Program-made: the position numbers and the translations under genes
Origin: Mycobacterium sp.
GTDB taxonomy: Bacteria; Actinomycetota; Actinomycetes; Mycobacteriales; Mycobacteriaceae
Direction of reading: 5' to 3'
DNA: 33,771 nucleotides
Assembly: GCA_025963385.1 (NCBI GenBank)
Contig: JAOPUT010000372.1
Location: 1 to 33,771, forward strand
Notes under the pieces: generated by a model
The model's database searches: none
What the model saw: only the letters and a program-made list of their open reading frames with translations
Told to the model about the DNA's origin: nothing
In this document: positions 1 through 10,066 of the stretch, piece by piece
How the letters are laid out: the number at the start of each line of letters is the position of its first letter
Position numbering within the stretch: the stretch's first letter is position 1

Positions 1-79
1 TCGGGAACGCTGTGCCTGCCCAATTCCTAACCCCTGTACTCGTTGAGTCGACTCGTCACCCGGCCCCGCCGAAGTCTAG

Positions 80-2374
80 TCACTGGTTGGCGTGACGAGC
101 TTTGAACTCCCGGCGACGGCGATGCAGGATCGGCTCGGTGTAGCCGTTGGGCTGGTCGGCGCCGGACAGGATCAGCTCTTGGGCCGCCTCGAACGCGATG
201 CTTGCCTCGGGGTCGGGCGCCATCGGCAGATAGTCGGGGTCCTTGGCGTTCTGCTCGTCGACCACGACCGCCATCCGCCGAAGGCTGGCCTTGACGTCCT
301 CTTCGGTGATGACGCCGTGGCGCAGCCAGTTGGCCAGTAGCTGGCTCGAGATGCGCAGGGTGGCGCGGTCCTCCATCAGCGCGACGTTGTGGATGTCGGG
401 CACCTTGGAGCAGCCGACGCCCGCGTCGATCCATCGCACGACGTAGCCGAGGATCGACTGGCAGTTGTTGTCGACCTCCTCGCGGATCTCTTCCGGGGCC
501 CAGGCGAGCTCCTTGGCCAGCGGGATCGTCAGCAGCTGGTCGAGCGTGGTCCTGGCGGTTCCCCGGTCGCTGCGCTCCTGCCCTTCGGATTTCTTCGCTG
601 CGAGTTCCTTCTGCACCTCGAACACGTCGACCTGGTGGTAGTGCATGGCGTGCAACGTCGCGCCCGTCGGTGATGGCACCCACGCGGTGGTGGCGCCCGC
701 CTTGGGCTGACCGATCTTCTGCTCCACCATGTCGGCCATCAGCTCGGTCATGGCCCACATGCCCTTGCCGATCTGCGCCTTGCCGGAGAATCCCGTCGCC
801 AGACCGGTGTCGACATTGGCGTCCTCATAGGCCTTGATCCAGGGCTGGCTCTTCATGGCGCCCTTGCGGACCATCGGCCCGGCCTCCATCGAGGTGTGTA
901 TCTCGTCACCCGTGCGGTCCAGGAAGCCGGTGTTGATGAACACCACGCGGTCGGCCGCGGCCTTGATGCACGCCTTCAGGTTCAGCGTGGTGCGCCGCTC
1001 CTCGTCCATGATGCCGACCTTCATGGTGGCCTGCGGGAGGCCGAGCACGTCCTCGACACGGCTGAACAGTTCGGCCGTGAACGCCACCTCGTCGGGGCCG
1101 TGCATCTTGGGCTTGACGATGTAGATGGAGCCGGTGCGGCTGTTCTTGAGGGGGCCGTTGGCTCCGTCGTTCTCCGAGCCGTCCTTCAGGCCGTGCATGG
1201 CGATCAGCCCGGTGAACAGCGCGTCCTGGATGCCCTCGGGAACTTCGGCGCCGTCGACCCCGTCGTTGTCGAAGGTGATCGCGTCGTTGGTCATCAGGTG
1301 CCCGACGTTGCGGACGAACAGCAGGCTGCGGCCGGGCAGGGTCAGCTCGGACTCGCCATCCGGGCCCGGTTTCGGCCGAGTGAACGTGCGGTCCTCGTTG
1401 AGCACGCGGGTGAACGACTTGCCGCCCTTGCTGACCTCCTCGGTGAGGTCGCCGCGGTTGAGGCCGAGCCAGTTGCGGTAGCCGAGCACCTTGTCGTCGG
1501 CGTCGACGGCGGCGACGGAGTCCTCGAAGTCCATGATCGTGGTGACGGCGGACTCCAGCACGACATCCTTGACGCCTGCCTTGTCGGTGGAGCCGACGGG
1601 CGAGTCCGGGTCGATCAGGATCTCGATGTGCAGGCCGTGGTGCACCAGCAGCACCGCGGTGGGGGCATCGGCCTCGCCGAGGTAGCCGGCGAATTCGGTG
1701 GGCTCGGCGAGGCCGACCGAGCGCTCGCGCGAGGAGTCATCGGATTCCGAGAGGTCGTCGAGCGTCACCAGAAGCTGACCGTCATCCACCTTGAAGCCGG
1801 TGGCGTCGACGTAGGAGCCGGACGCCAGCGGCACCGAATCGTCGAGGAACTTGCGGGCGTAGGCGATGACCTTGTCGCCGCGCACCCGGTTGTAGCCGCC
1901 GCTGCCCTTCTCGGCGCCATCGGTCTCGGGGATGACGTCGGTGCCGTAGAGCGCGTCGTACAGCGAACCCCACCGGGCGTTGGAGGCGTTCAACGCGAAG
2001 CGGGCGTTGAGGATCGGCACCACCAGCTGCGGGCCCGCGGTGCTGGTGATCTCGGTGTCGACGCCCGAGGTGGTGATGGTGAAGTCCTCGGGTTCGGGCT
2101 GCAGGTAGCCGATCTCGGTGAGGAACGCCTGGTACTCGGCGGGATCGAACGGTCCGATGACGCGCTGGCGGTGCCATTTGTCGATCTGCGCCTGCAGGTC
2201 GTCCCGGCGCGCGAGCAGATCCTGGTTCCGAGGCGCCAGGTCGGTGACGACCTTGTCGACGCCTGCCCAGAAGCTGTCGGCGTCTACGCCGGTGCCCGGC
2301 AACGCCTCATTTGTGATGAAGTCGTGCAGCACACGTGCCACGCGCAGGTTTCCGACTGTCACGCGATCGGTCAT
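80..2374 (-). CDS. glcB: malate synthase G
   Basis: Condenses glyoxylate with acetyl-CoA to malate in the glyoxylate shunt; cytosolic. The 764-aa product is slightly longer than the M. tuberculosis enzyme (741 aa). Active-site segments are intact: the loop with R355 ([11 protein letters not shown]), the Mg-binding EERRT at 458-462 and FLDRTGDE with D486, and the C-terminal GVGCSKVPD with C655 followed by the catalytic base D669 in MEDRAT. The extra length seems to come from insertions near residues 330-345 and 590-610. The start is ATG at 2374, preceded by AGAGAGGAAACC, a good ribosome site. It is the first gene of the Rv1837c-like block and is transcribed alone, with a 102-bp gap to the esterase gene upstream. 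Two palindromes lie in its promoter region. Very confident from sequence motifs. Confidence 0.97.
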   Translation of the reverse strand: MTDRVTVGNLRVARVLHDFITNEALPGTGVDADSFWAGVDKVVTDLAPRNQDLLARRDDLQAQIDKWHRQRVIGPFDPAEYQAFLTEIGYLQPEPEDFTITTSGVDTEITSTAGPQLVVPILNARFALNASNARWGSLYDALYGTDVIPETDGAEKGSGGYNRVRGDKVIAYARKFLDDSVPLASGSYVDATGFKVDDGQLLVTLDDLSESDDSSRERSVGLAEPTEFAGYLGEADAPTAVLLVHHGLHIEILIDPDSPVGSTDKAGVKDVVLESAVTTIMDFEDSVAAVDADDKVLGYRNWLGLNRGDLTEEVSKGGKSFTRVLNEDRTFTRPKPGPDGESELTLPGRSLLFVRNVGHLMTNDAITFDNDGVDGAEVPEGIQDALFTGLIAMHGLKDGSENDGANGPLKNSRTGSIYIVKPKMHGPDEVAFTAELFSRVEDVLGLPQATMKVGIMDEERRTTLNLKACIKAAADRVVFINTGFLDRTGDEIHTSMEAGPMVRKGAMKSQPWIKAYEDANVDTGLATGFSGKAQIGKGMWAMTELMADMVEQKIGQPKAGATTAWVPSPTGATLHAMHYHQVDVFEVQKELAAKKSEGQERSDRGTARTTLDQLLTIPLAKELAWAPEEIREEVDNNCQSILGYVVRWIDAGVGCSKVPDIHNVALMEDRATLRISSQLLANWLRHGVITEEDVKASLRRMAVVVDEQNAKDPDYLPMAPDPEASIAFEAAQELILSGADQPNGYTEPILHRRRREFKARHANQ

Positions 2375-2402
2375 GGTTTCCTCTCTAAAGCGTCGATCAA
2401 GC

Positions 2403-2433
2403 TTACCCGTGAGTAAACGAGGGCCAATTGGCC
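2403..2433. promoter_or_regulatory. candidate operators upstream of glcB
   Basis: Two inverted repeats sit 29-59 bp upstream of the glcB start. TTACCCGTGAGTAA (2403-2416) has perfect TTAC/GTAA arms and resembles a TetR-type half-site pair. GGCCAATTGGCC (2422-2433) is a perfect 12-bp palindrome. Either could bind a regulator of the glyoxylate shunt; the regulator cannot be named from sequence. Confidence 0.35.
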
Positions 2434-2476
2434 TGTCGGACGCTGAGAATCGATCCGGCGGTCGGCGTGGTCCGCG

Positions 2477-3841
2477 TCACGACGCGGGCGCGCCCCCCGG
2501 CAGGGGAACGGTGGGCACCGTGGGCGTCCCGAGTCGACCCGCCAGCCAGGGCAGCGCAGCCGCGAAGACCTTGGCCGCGGTGCTCCAATCGTGGGCGCCG
2601 ATCACCGGAGCCACCGCGCAGGGGATGCCGTTGCTGCTGGCCAGGGGGCACAGGTAGCCGGCGACGGCCGCGTGGTTCTCGTCGTCGATGTCGGCGGGAT
2701 TCTGCGCGGCGGGAGGGTCCGAACCGGCGGGGTAGTAAGTGGTGGGACCGCCTCCCGAGACGCCGAACCAGCCGGCCAGCCCGGCGTAAGGACCGTGCGC
2801 CGCCATCACCGAGGCGGGGTCGAAGGCCGCGAACGCCGTGGCATCGCCGCCGAACAGGCGGGCGATGGTCTGCTTCTGCGAGCCCGCATTGGGACTCATC
2901 TCGCCATCGATGTCGACGAAGGCGCTGAAGAGTTCGGGGTGCATCACGGCGGTCGTCAGGGCGCAGGTGCCTCCAGTCGACCAGCCCACGATTCCCCAGT
3001 TCGCTCGATCGGGACTCACCCCGAAGTGTGAAACGACATAGGGGACAACGTCTTTGGTGAGATGATCCGCGGCGTTCCCGCGCACCCCGTTCACGCACTC
3101 GGTGTCGTTGGTGAACTCACCGCTGGTATCGGTGAAGACCAGTACCGGTGAGTTGCCGCCGTGGGCCGCCGCGAACCGGTCGGCGACGTCCTGCGCATCG
3201 CCGGTGCTCGGCCAGTCCGTCGGGTGACCGAACTCACTGTCGGCCATGATCACGGCGGGCAAATGAGGCGGTGGATCGCTGGCAAACCAGGACGGCGGGA
3301 GGTACACGAGTTCGTCACGGTGCCGGAACCCGGACGCGTCGGCGCCGATCTTCACCGTGACCAACGTGCCCTGCGTCGGTCTGTCGTGATTCCGCAACAT
3401 GGCCATGGCACCGGCCTCGTCGGTCTCGCTGGGCAACGCGGCGCCCGACGCGCTCTGCCACGCCGAGCCCAGCGTCGGCAGGTACCCGGTCCAACCGTTG
3501 ACGGCGAGCACCGCGCACAGCGCGCACAGTGGGACGGCCACCAGCGATGCGACCCGCCGCGACCAGCGGATACCCCGCCATCCCGCGATGGCCACCACCA
3601 CGGCCACCCCCGTCGCGGCGATCCACAGCCACAGCACGACGGGTGCGGGATCGCCGGCCAGTGCCTCGTAGTCGATGAACCCGTACACGGCGGCGGCCAG
3701 TGCGACGCCCACGACGGCGGCGACGGGAAGCAGGCGCGTGCGCCATCTGCCGGTGCGCCAGCCGATCCCGACCACGAGGACGATCCCGGCAATCACCTGA
3801 ACGACGATCGGCAACCAGCCACGGATCAGGGAGACGTCCAC
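2477..3841 (-). CDS. membrane-anchored esterase (alpha/beta hydrolase, Esterase D / mycolyltransferase-like fold)
   Basis: A 454-aa protein with two parts. Residues 1-120 hold about four hydrophobic helices (roughly 8-27, 35-55, 66-87, 98-118). Residues about 155-435 form an alpha/beta-hydrolase domain of the putative-esterase family that also includes antigen 85 mycolyltransferases. The nucleophile elbow is GWSTGG with Ser288, and a late His (His417 in GAHDWS) is the likely triad histidine. The catalytic domain is probably extracytoplasmic. The start is GTG at 3841 without a clear Shine-Dalgarno sequence. It lies 46 bp downstream of the lipase-like gene on the same strand, so it may be the last gene of that run. 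The substrate is unknown; a cell-envelope ester is a guess from fold and topology. Confidence 0.8.
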   Translation of the reverse strand: MDVSLIRGWLPIVVQVIAGIVLVVGIGWRTGRWRTRLLPVAAVVGVALAAAVYGFIDYEALAGDPAPVVLWLWIAATGVAVVVAIAGWRGIRWSRRVASLVAVPLCALCAVLAVNGWTGYLPTLGSAWQSASGAALPSETDEAGAMAMLRNHDRPTQGTLVTVKIGADASGFRHRDELVYLPPSWFASDPPPHLPAVIMADSEFGHPTDWPSTGDAQDVADRFAAAHGGNSPVLVFTDTSGEFTNDTECVNGVRGNAADHLTKDVVPYVVSHFGVSPDRANWGIVGWSTGGTCALTTAVMHPELFSAFVDIDGEMSPNAGSQKQTIARLFGGDATAFAAFDPASVMAAHGPYAGLAGWFGVSGGGPTTYYPAGSDPPAAQNPADIDDENHAAVAGYLCPLASSNGIPCAVAPVIGAHDWSTAAKVFAAALPWLAGRLGTPTVPTVPLPGGAPAS

Positions 3842-3887
3842 CAGTACATGTATCGCAAACTGACTCGTGAATCGGCTGGGCGTCGGC

Positions 3888-5120
3888 TCACCCGGAGTTG
3901 GGCGCCGCGGGCGCCGGACAATCGTTCTGCGCGGGAATGTCCTTGAAGCGATCGGAGATCCAGTCCAGTACGGCGGTCTGATCGCCGCCGAGCTGCGGCG
4001 CCGCGGAGGCGATCACGTCGCCCATCGCACAGGCCCGTGCCACCGCCGCGTCCGTCTGGTCCTGGGGGATCAAGCCGTCCGGGGCATCGGGCACGATCAC
4101 CATCGGCACCGCCGTCGGGGCCTGGGGCAGTGACGTCTTCTGCAGATACCCGCGCAAGACCTGCGTCGCATCGTCGCTGTCGGGCTTGAGGTCGTCCTGG
4201 CCCAGCTGCTCGGCGACGCGCGACCGGTCCTGGTATGCGGAGCCCCAGCACGCCGACAGCGCATCCCAGTGATCCTTCGCGACGCCGTGCCGGTAGGCGT
4301 CGAGGTCGACGTCGTCGTACTCGGCCTTCAGGGACGCCAGGAACTGCTGCAGCGTCAACTGCTGGTCCCGCGTGAGGGTGCCATCGGCCGCGGCGTCGGC
4401 CAGCCCGTCGAGCGCGGCCGTCGGTGCGACCGCCGCAGCCCCGGCGAAGTCAAGGCCTGCGCGGTAGTCGGGGGTCAGCTCGTCGGCGGCCCACGCCGCC
4501 TGCCCGCCCTGTCCGACGCCGTAGGCGGCCCAGCTCGCCGATGCGGCGGGGACGAGCTTGCGGGCGGCGAGCACGGAGTCGATCAGGTTGTAGCCCTCGG
4601 TCGTCGAGTCGAGGAAGGGGTGGTAGACGCCGTCGATACCGAGCCCCTGGTAGTCCGACACGGTGACCATGTAGCCCGCGTCGACGAGGGCCGCGACGGT
4701 CGGTGCCGAGCCGAGCAGCGTGGGTGAGGCCGATGGCGCGCACTCGGGATGGATGCCGGTCGCGGGGTGCCCGAACGCGACGACCCGCCAGCCGCCGTCC
4801 GGTGGACTTCCCTTGGGCACGAACACCGTTCCCGACACCGTCTGATGGGTGCGGTCGACGCCGGAGGTGGATAGGTAGGTGATCCTCGCGGCCACCGAGG
4901 TGTCGGCGCGCAGCGCAGGATCGAGGTAGGGGAGGGTGTCCGCCGACAGCAGTGAGCCGGGCGCGTCTCCGCCGAAGTCGCCAACCATGGCAGCACCCCG
5001 CGGTGCCACCGCACGATCGGGGGTCTGGCCGCCGCATGCCGCGAGCAGCAGGGTGGCACAGGCGAGCGCCGACATCACGGCGCCGCGAGGCTCAACCCGC
5101 GGCAGCCTCCAACAATTCAC
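3888..5120 (-). CDS. lipase-family (LIP) lipoprotein, probable pseudo-enzyme
   Basis: The C-terminal 360 residues resemble the secretory lipase (LIP) family: FGHPATG, VSDYQGLGIDG, the elbow region and a DWISDRF-type C-terminal motif. The N-terminus is a lipoprotein signal ending in LLLAAC-GG, so the protein is probably exported and lipid-anchored. The elbow reads GVGQGG where the family has G-x-S-x-G, so the nucleophilic Ser is Gly. No histidine occurs after KDHWD, so the triad His is also missing; an Asp in DAPDGLIP remains. A non-hydrolytic role is inferred. The start is uncertain: GTG 5120 is given because it puts arginines before the hydrophobic stretch, but TTG 5132 and ATG 5075 are in frame and none has a convincing ribosome site. 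It overlaps or abuts the upstream gene (stop at 5092), consistent with co-transcription. Confidence 0.75.
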   Translation of the reverse strand: MNCWRLPRVEPRGAVMSALACATLLLAACGGQTPDRAVAPRGAAMVGDFGGDAPGSLLSADTLPYLDPALRADTSVAARITYLSTSGVDRTHQTVSGTVFVPKGSPPDGGWRVVAFGHPATGIHPECAPSASPTLLGSAPTVAALVDAGYMVTVSDYQGLGIDGVYHPFLDSTTEGYNLIDSVLAARKLVPAASASWAAYGVGQGGQAAWAADELTPDYRAGLDFAGAAAVAPTAALDGLADAAADGTLTRDQQLTLQQFLASLKAEYDDVDLDAYRHGVAKDHWDALSACWGSAYQDRSRVAEQLGQDDLKPDSDDATQVLRGYLQKTSLPQAPTAVPMVIVPDAPDGLIPQDQTDAAVARACAMGDVIASAAPQLGGDQTAVLDWISDRFKDIPAQNDCPAPAAPNSG

Positions 5121-5982
5121 CGCACCAGCCAATCAGGGCTGCCCGCAAGGGTGCTGCGCGTTCGGCGAGAGAATGCTGTGCGCGTACGTATTCGGCTCTG
5201 CCCGCGGGTGTTTCGATGGCGATCGGCGCGAAGCCGTAGGCCGCCAAGTCGTATGGGCTGGCGCGCATGTCGAGTTCGCGTGCATCGACGGCCAGGTCGA
5301 GGCAGTCCATCACCAGTTCGGAGGCCACCAGGGGGCCGAGCTTGAACGCCCACTTGTACAGATCCATGTTGGCGTGCACGCAGCCCGGCTGCTCGTTGGC
5401 CACCTGCGTCCGGCGGCTCAGCTCCTCGGCGTTGCGTGGCATGGCGTGCTCGGTGAAGAAGCGGTAGGCGTCGAAGTGGCTGCAGCGCAACGGCGTCGAC
5501 TCGACCACGGCGTCCGTACCCGCCGCGCCCAGCCGCAGCGGAACCTGGCCGTGCCTGGTGTCGGTGGTGCGATAGACCATGGCCCACTCGTGCAGTCCGA
5601 AGCAGTTCAGCTTGGCAGGGCGGTCGGAGGTGGCCCGCAGCAGCTCGGCGATGAATGCCACGGTGTCGAGGCGGGTGAGCAGGTGCGCCCTGGCCACGGT
5701 GACGACGGAATCCCTTCGCACGTAACCGGTGCGGTCGAGGAAACGGTCTGCCGACACACCGCCGAGTGCGACGCCGTACCCGGGGTGCCAGCGACGGAGC
5801 TGGCGCGGCCGCAGGCTGTAGTAGCTGAACAGGAAGTCCCACACCGGATGTGCCTCACCGCGCCGGGCACGCGCAGTGTGCGGACCCAGCAGGACCTCCG
5901 CGCGCTCGACGTACCGCTGTTCGCGTGCGTTCCACTCGGCTTCGTCGAGGACTGGTCGCTCGACGGTGCGCGTGTCAGACAC
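5092..5982 (-). CDS. conserved actinobacterial protein of unknown function
   Basis: A soluble 296-aa protein with no signal peptide or membrane segment. Conserved-looking blocks are HPVWDFLFSYYSLRPRQL followed by RRWHPG (45-68), CFGLHEWAMVYR (127-138) and QPGCVHANMDLYKWA (198-212). Several His, Cys and Asp residues in these blocks could form a metal or cofactor site. I recall relatives being labelled 3-methyladenine DNA glycosylase in databases, but I see no helix-hairpin-helix/GPD motif to support that. The start is GTG at 5980-5982, which overlaps the stop of the preceding CBS-domain gene by 8 bp and suggests translational coupling. Its function should be regarded as unknown. Confidence 0.85.
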   Translation of the reverse strand: MSDTRTVERPVLDEAEWNAREQRYVERAEVLLGPHTARARRGEAHPVWDFLFSYYSLRPRQLRRWHPGYGVALGGVSADRFLDRTGYVRRDSVVTVARAHLLTRLDTVAFIAELLRATSDRPAKLNCFGLHEWAMVYRTTDTRHGQVPLRLGAAGTDAVVESTPLRCSHFDAYRFFTEHAMPRNAEELSRRTQVANEQPGCVHANMDLYKWAFKLGPLVASELVMDCLDLAVDARELDMRASPYDLAAYGFAPIAIETPAGRAEYVRAQHSLAERAAPLRAALIGWCGELLEAAAG

Positions 5983-7027
5983 GGTGCGTTCCGTCGCGCA
6001 CCGTCCCGACCAGATCCTCGACCAGATCCTCGAGCGTCACGACGGCGGTCACCCGCTCGTCGGTGGTGACGAGGGCCAGGTGGCTGTTGTCGCGGCGCAG
6101 GCGGGACAGCGCCTCGGGCACCGGCAGTGCGGCGGCCAGCCGGGGTAGCGCACGCACGATCGACGAATCGACCACGGCGTCAGGGTCGTTCATCAGCGGC
6201 AGCACGTCCTTGATGTGCAGGTAGCCCACGAAGGCGCCCGTGTTGTCCGTCACGGGGAACCGCGAGTATCCGGTGTCGACGAGCGCCCGCTCGATCGCGG
6301 CGACGGTGGGCCCGAGACCCGGTCCCGCGACGGGGACCGCCCTGATGTCACCGAGCGGGATGGCGACGTCGGCGACGACGTGGGTGCGGACCTGTAGAGC
6401 GCGGGTCAGCCTGCCGTGCTCCTCGGGGTCGAGCAGACCCTCCGACAGCGACTCGGCGATCATCTCCGACAGTTCGACCGTCGACACGGTCACGTCGAGC
6501 TCGTCCCTGGGCTCCACACCGAGCGCGCGCAGCGTCCTGTTGGCGCACCAGTTGTAGAAGGCGATGAACGGTTTGGCCAGTCGCATGTAGACCAGATACG
6601 GCGGGATGAGCAGCATCGCCGCCGACTCGGGTCCCGCGATCGCGATGTTCTTCGGCACCATCTCGCCCAGCAGTACGTGCAGGGTGACGACGACGCCCAG
6701 GGCGATCAGGAACGAGACGGTGTGCAGCACCGTGTCGGGAATTCCCACCGCGCCGAACGGTATCTCGAGGAGATGGGCGACCGCGGGCTCGCCGACGCGG
6801 CCCAGCAGGATCGAACAGATCGTGATTCCCAGCTGGGCGCCCGCCAGCATCAGGGACAACCGTTCGCCCGCCCTGATGACGGTGACGGCGCTCTTCTTGC
6901 CCTGTTCGGCGAGGGCCTCGAGGCGGTCGCGGCGCGCCGAGATGAGTGCGAACTCGGCACCCACGAAGAAGGCGTTGAGTGCGAGCAGCGCAACCGTCAG
7001 GAAGACGCCGAAGATGTCGGATCCCAT
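5975..7027 (-). CDS. DUF21/CNNM transmembrane protein with CBS pair, short form (Rv1841c-like)
   Basis: A 350-aa inner-membrane protein of the CNNM/CorC family, whose members are linked to Mg/Co export or homeostasis. Residues 1-170 are the DUF21 transmembrane domain, with the characteristic GEMVPKN at 121-127. Residues about 215-342 are a CBS pair (YSRFPVTD, VTLEDLVEDLVG). It stops right after the second CBS domain and lacks the CorC_HlyC C-terminal domain of its neighbour. The start is ATG 7027, in the overlap TAATG with the stop of the upstream paralogue; the longer open frame upstream is only the antisense/overlap of that gene. Length agrees with M. tuberculosis Rv1841c (345 aa). Confidence 0.93.
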   Translation of the reverse strand: MGSDIFGVFLTVALLALNAFFVGAEFALISARRDRLEALAEQGKKSAVTVIRAGERLSLMLAGAQLGITICSILLGRVGEPAVAHLLEIPFGAVGIPDTVLHTVSFLIALGVVVTLHVLLGEMVPKNIAIAGPESAAMLLIPPYLVYMRLAKPFIAFYNWCANRTLRALGVEPRDELDVTVSTVELSEMIAESLSEGLLDPEEHGRLTRALQVRTHVVADVAIPLGDIRAVPVAGPGLGPTVAAIERALVDTGYSRFPVTDNTGAFVGYLHIKDVLPLMNDPDAVVDSSIVRALPRLAAALPVPEALSRLRRDNSHLALVTTDERVTAVVTLEDLVEDLVGTVRDGTHRV

Positions 7028-8385
7028 TACTCCTCCTCCTCCTTCCCGGGTTTGCCTCGGCGGCCGAGTTCGGTCAGCTCGAGCAGGTCGATGCGTCGAC
7101 CGTCCATCTGCATCACGGTGGCCTGCCAGTGCACGGGGTCGTCGAGTGGGCCGTCGGGGTCGAACTCGGTGAGCTCGACGGTTTCCCCTGGCTCGGGGAT
7201 GTGGCCGAGTTGCTGCAGGACCAGCCCGCCGATCGTCTCGTACTCGCCTTCCGGCGGCCGGAACGGCGTCTCGGTCTCGACCTCGTCGATGCGCAGCAGA
7301 CCCGAGATCTGCCAACCGTTGCGCACCTCGACGACGTCGGGGGTGGCGTCGTCGTGCTCGTCGCGGACGTCGCCGACGATCTCCTCGATGAGGTCCTCGA
7401 CGGTGACCATGCCCGCCGTGCCGCCGTATTCGTCGACGACCAGTGCGGTCTGCAGTCCGTTGGCGCGGATCTGGGTCATCACGGCGTCGCCGTCGAGGCT
7501 CGACGGGACGGTGGCCACCGGCAGTGCGATCTCCGCCAGCCGCCTGGCGGACCGCTCGCCGACCGGCACCGCGAACACCTGCTTGATGTGCACGATCCCC
7601 ACCGTTTCGTCCAGGTCGCCGTCGACGATCGGGAAGCGGGAGAAGCCCGTGTCCATGGCCTTCTGCACCAGGTCCGCGACGGTGTCGTCGGCGTGCAGCG
7701 ACTCGATCTTGGACCGCGGGGTCATCAGCTCCTCCGCCGAGCGCTCACCGAACTGCAGGGAGCGGTCGACGAGGTCGGCGGTGCTCGCGTCCAGTGAGCC
7801 ACTGCGCTTGGAGGTGCGCACCAGAGAGACGAGCTCCTGCGGTGAGCGAGCGGATCGCAGCTCTTCGGCCGGCTCGATGCCGAGCCTGCGAAGGACCCAG
7901 TTGGCCGTGCCGTTGGTCACCTTGATCGCCGGCGTGAGCATCCGCGAGAACCACCACTGCAGCGGTGCTGCCCAGCGCGCGGTGGGCACCGCCTTGGCGA
8001 CGGCGAGGTTCTTGGGCACCAGCTCGCCGAAGATCATCGACACCGAGGTGGCAATCAGCAACGCCAGCGCCAGCGCGATGCCGTCGACCATCGTCGGCGG
8101 GACCTTGATCAGCGTGAGCGGGGCGTGCAGCAGCGTGGCAACGACCGGCTCGGCAAGGTAACCCGTGGCGAGTGTCGTGATGGAGATGCCGAGCTGCGCG
8201 CCCGACAGTTGGAAGGACAGCGAGCGGTGCGCCTTCTGGACGTATGCGTCCCGCCAGCCACCGTTCTTGGCGTTGGACTCGACGGTGCTGCGTTCCAGGG
8301 CGGTGAGGGAGAACTCCGCGGCGACGAACAGCGCCGTTCCTGCGGTGAGCAGCAGGAAGGCGATCAGACTCAGGGCCAGGCTCAT
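7027..8385 (-). CDS. DUF21/CNNM-CBS-CorC_HlyC membrane protein (Rv1842c-like)
   Basis: A 452-aa full-length CorC/HlyC-type protein. The DUF21 membrane domain covers 1-185, with GELVPKN at 120-126. The CBS pair covers about 205-345 ([21 protein letters not shown]). The CorC_HlyC domain covers about 350-440 ([14 protein letters not shown]), followed by an acidic KEEEEE-like tail. Family knowledge points to divalent-cation (Mg/Co) transport or resistance; the exact substrate is not visible. The start is ATG 8385 with GAGG seven bases upstream. It overlaps its shorter paralogue by one base, so the two probably work as a pair or heteromer. It heads the minus-strand gene run that ends with the esterase. 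Confidence 0.94.
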   Translation of the reverse strand: MSLALSLIAFLLLTAGTALFVAAEFSLTALERSTVESNAKNGGWRDAYVQKAHRSLSFQLSGAQLGISITTLATGYLAEPVVATLLHAPLTLIKVPPTMVDGIALALALLIATSVSMIFGELVPKNLAVAKAVPTARWAAPLQWWFSRMLTPAIKVTNGTANWVLRRLGIEPAEELRSARSPQELVSLVRTSKRSGSLDASTADLVDRSLQFGERSAEELMTPRSKIESLHADDTVADLVQKAMDTGFSRFPIVDGDLDETVGIVHIKQVFAVPVGERSARRLAEIALPVATVPSSLDGDAVMTQIRANGLQTALVVDEYGGTAGMVTVEDLIEEIVGDVRDEHDDATPDVVEVRNGWQISGLLRIDEVETETPFRPPEGEYETIGGLVLQQLGHIPEPGETVELTEFDPDGPLDDPVHWQATVMQMDGRRIDLLELTELGRRGKPGKEEEE

Positions 8386-8582
8386 CGGAGCCTCGCACAG
8401 TGGGCGCCGGGCACTCGGCCCGGCTGCCTACTGGAGGGTTCGGCGTCGGATGGCTCCGAGGAGGCCCGTTCAGGTTCCGGGGCCTCGGCGGGTGCCTGCG
8501 GCACGTGTTCCCTTTCGATCGGCGATGAGATGGGGTCAATCGTAGCCGAGTCGGGCCGGCACGCAGAGCAGTCGCCGCCGCG
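8386..8582. other. intergenic region between guaB1 and the CorC-like gene
   Basis: 197 bp between the guaB1 stop and the start of the CorC-like gene, both on the minus strand. It should hold the promoter of the downstream run. I see no confident operator, hairpin or small gene in it. Confidence 0.4.
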
Positions 8583-10031
<1,449 letters not shown>

Positions 10032-10066
10032 CTAGTTCGGTCGGGTCCCCCTGCCCGTGCAGGAAG

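Noticed and set aside
45..54. GAGTCGACTC palindrome downstream of glcB as a terminator or operator
   Set aside because: A 10-bp palindrome with no loop or T tract at the window edge; nothing beyond chance supports it.
896..2416. 506-aa plus-strand open frame
   Set aside because: It is antisense to glcB, whose motifs are unmistakable; long antisense frames are common at this GC content.
2477..5982. Segment replacing PE_PGRS/VapBC as a mobile island
   Set aside because: No integrase, insertion sequence, tRNA or flanking repeats are seen and composition resembles the neighbours; the difference may equally be loss or gain in M. tuberculosis.
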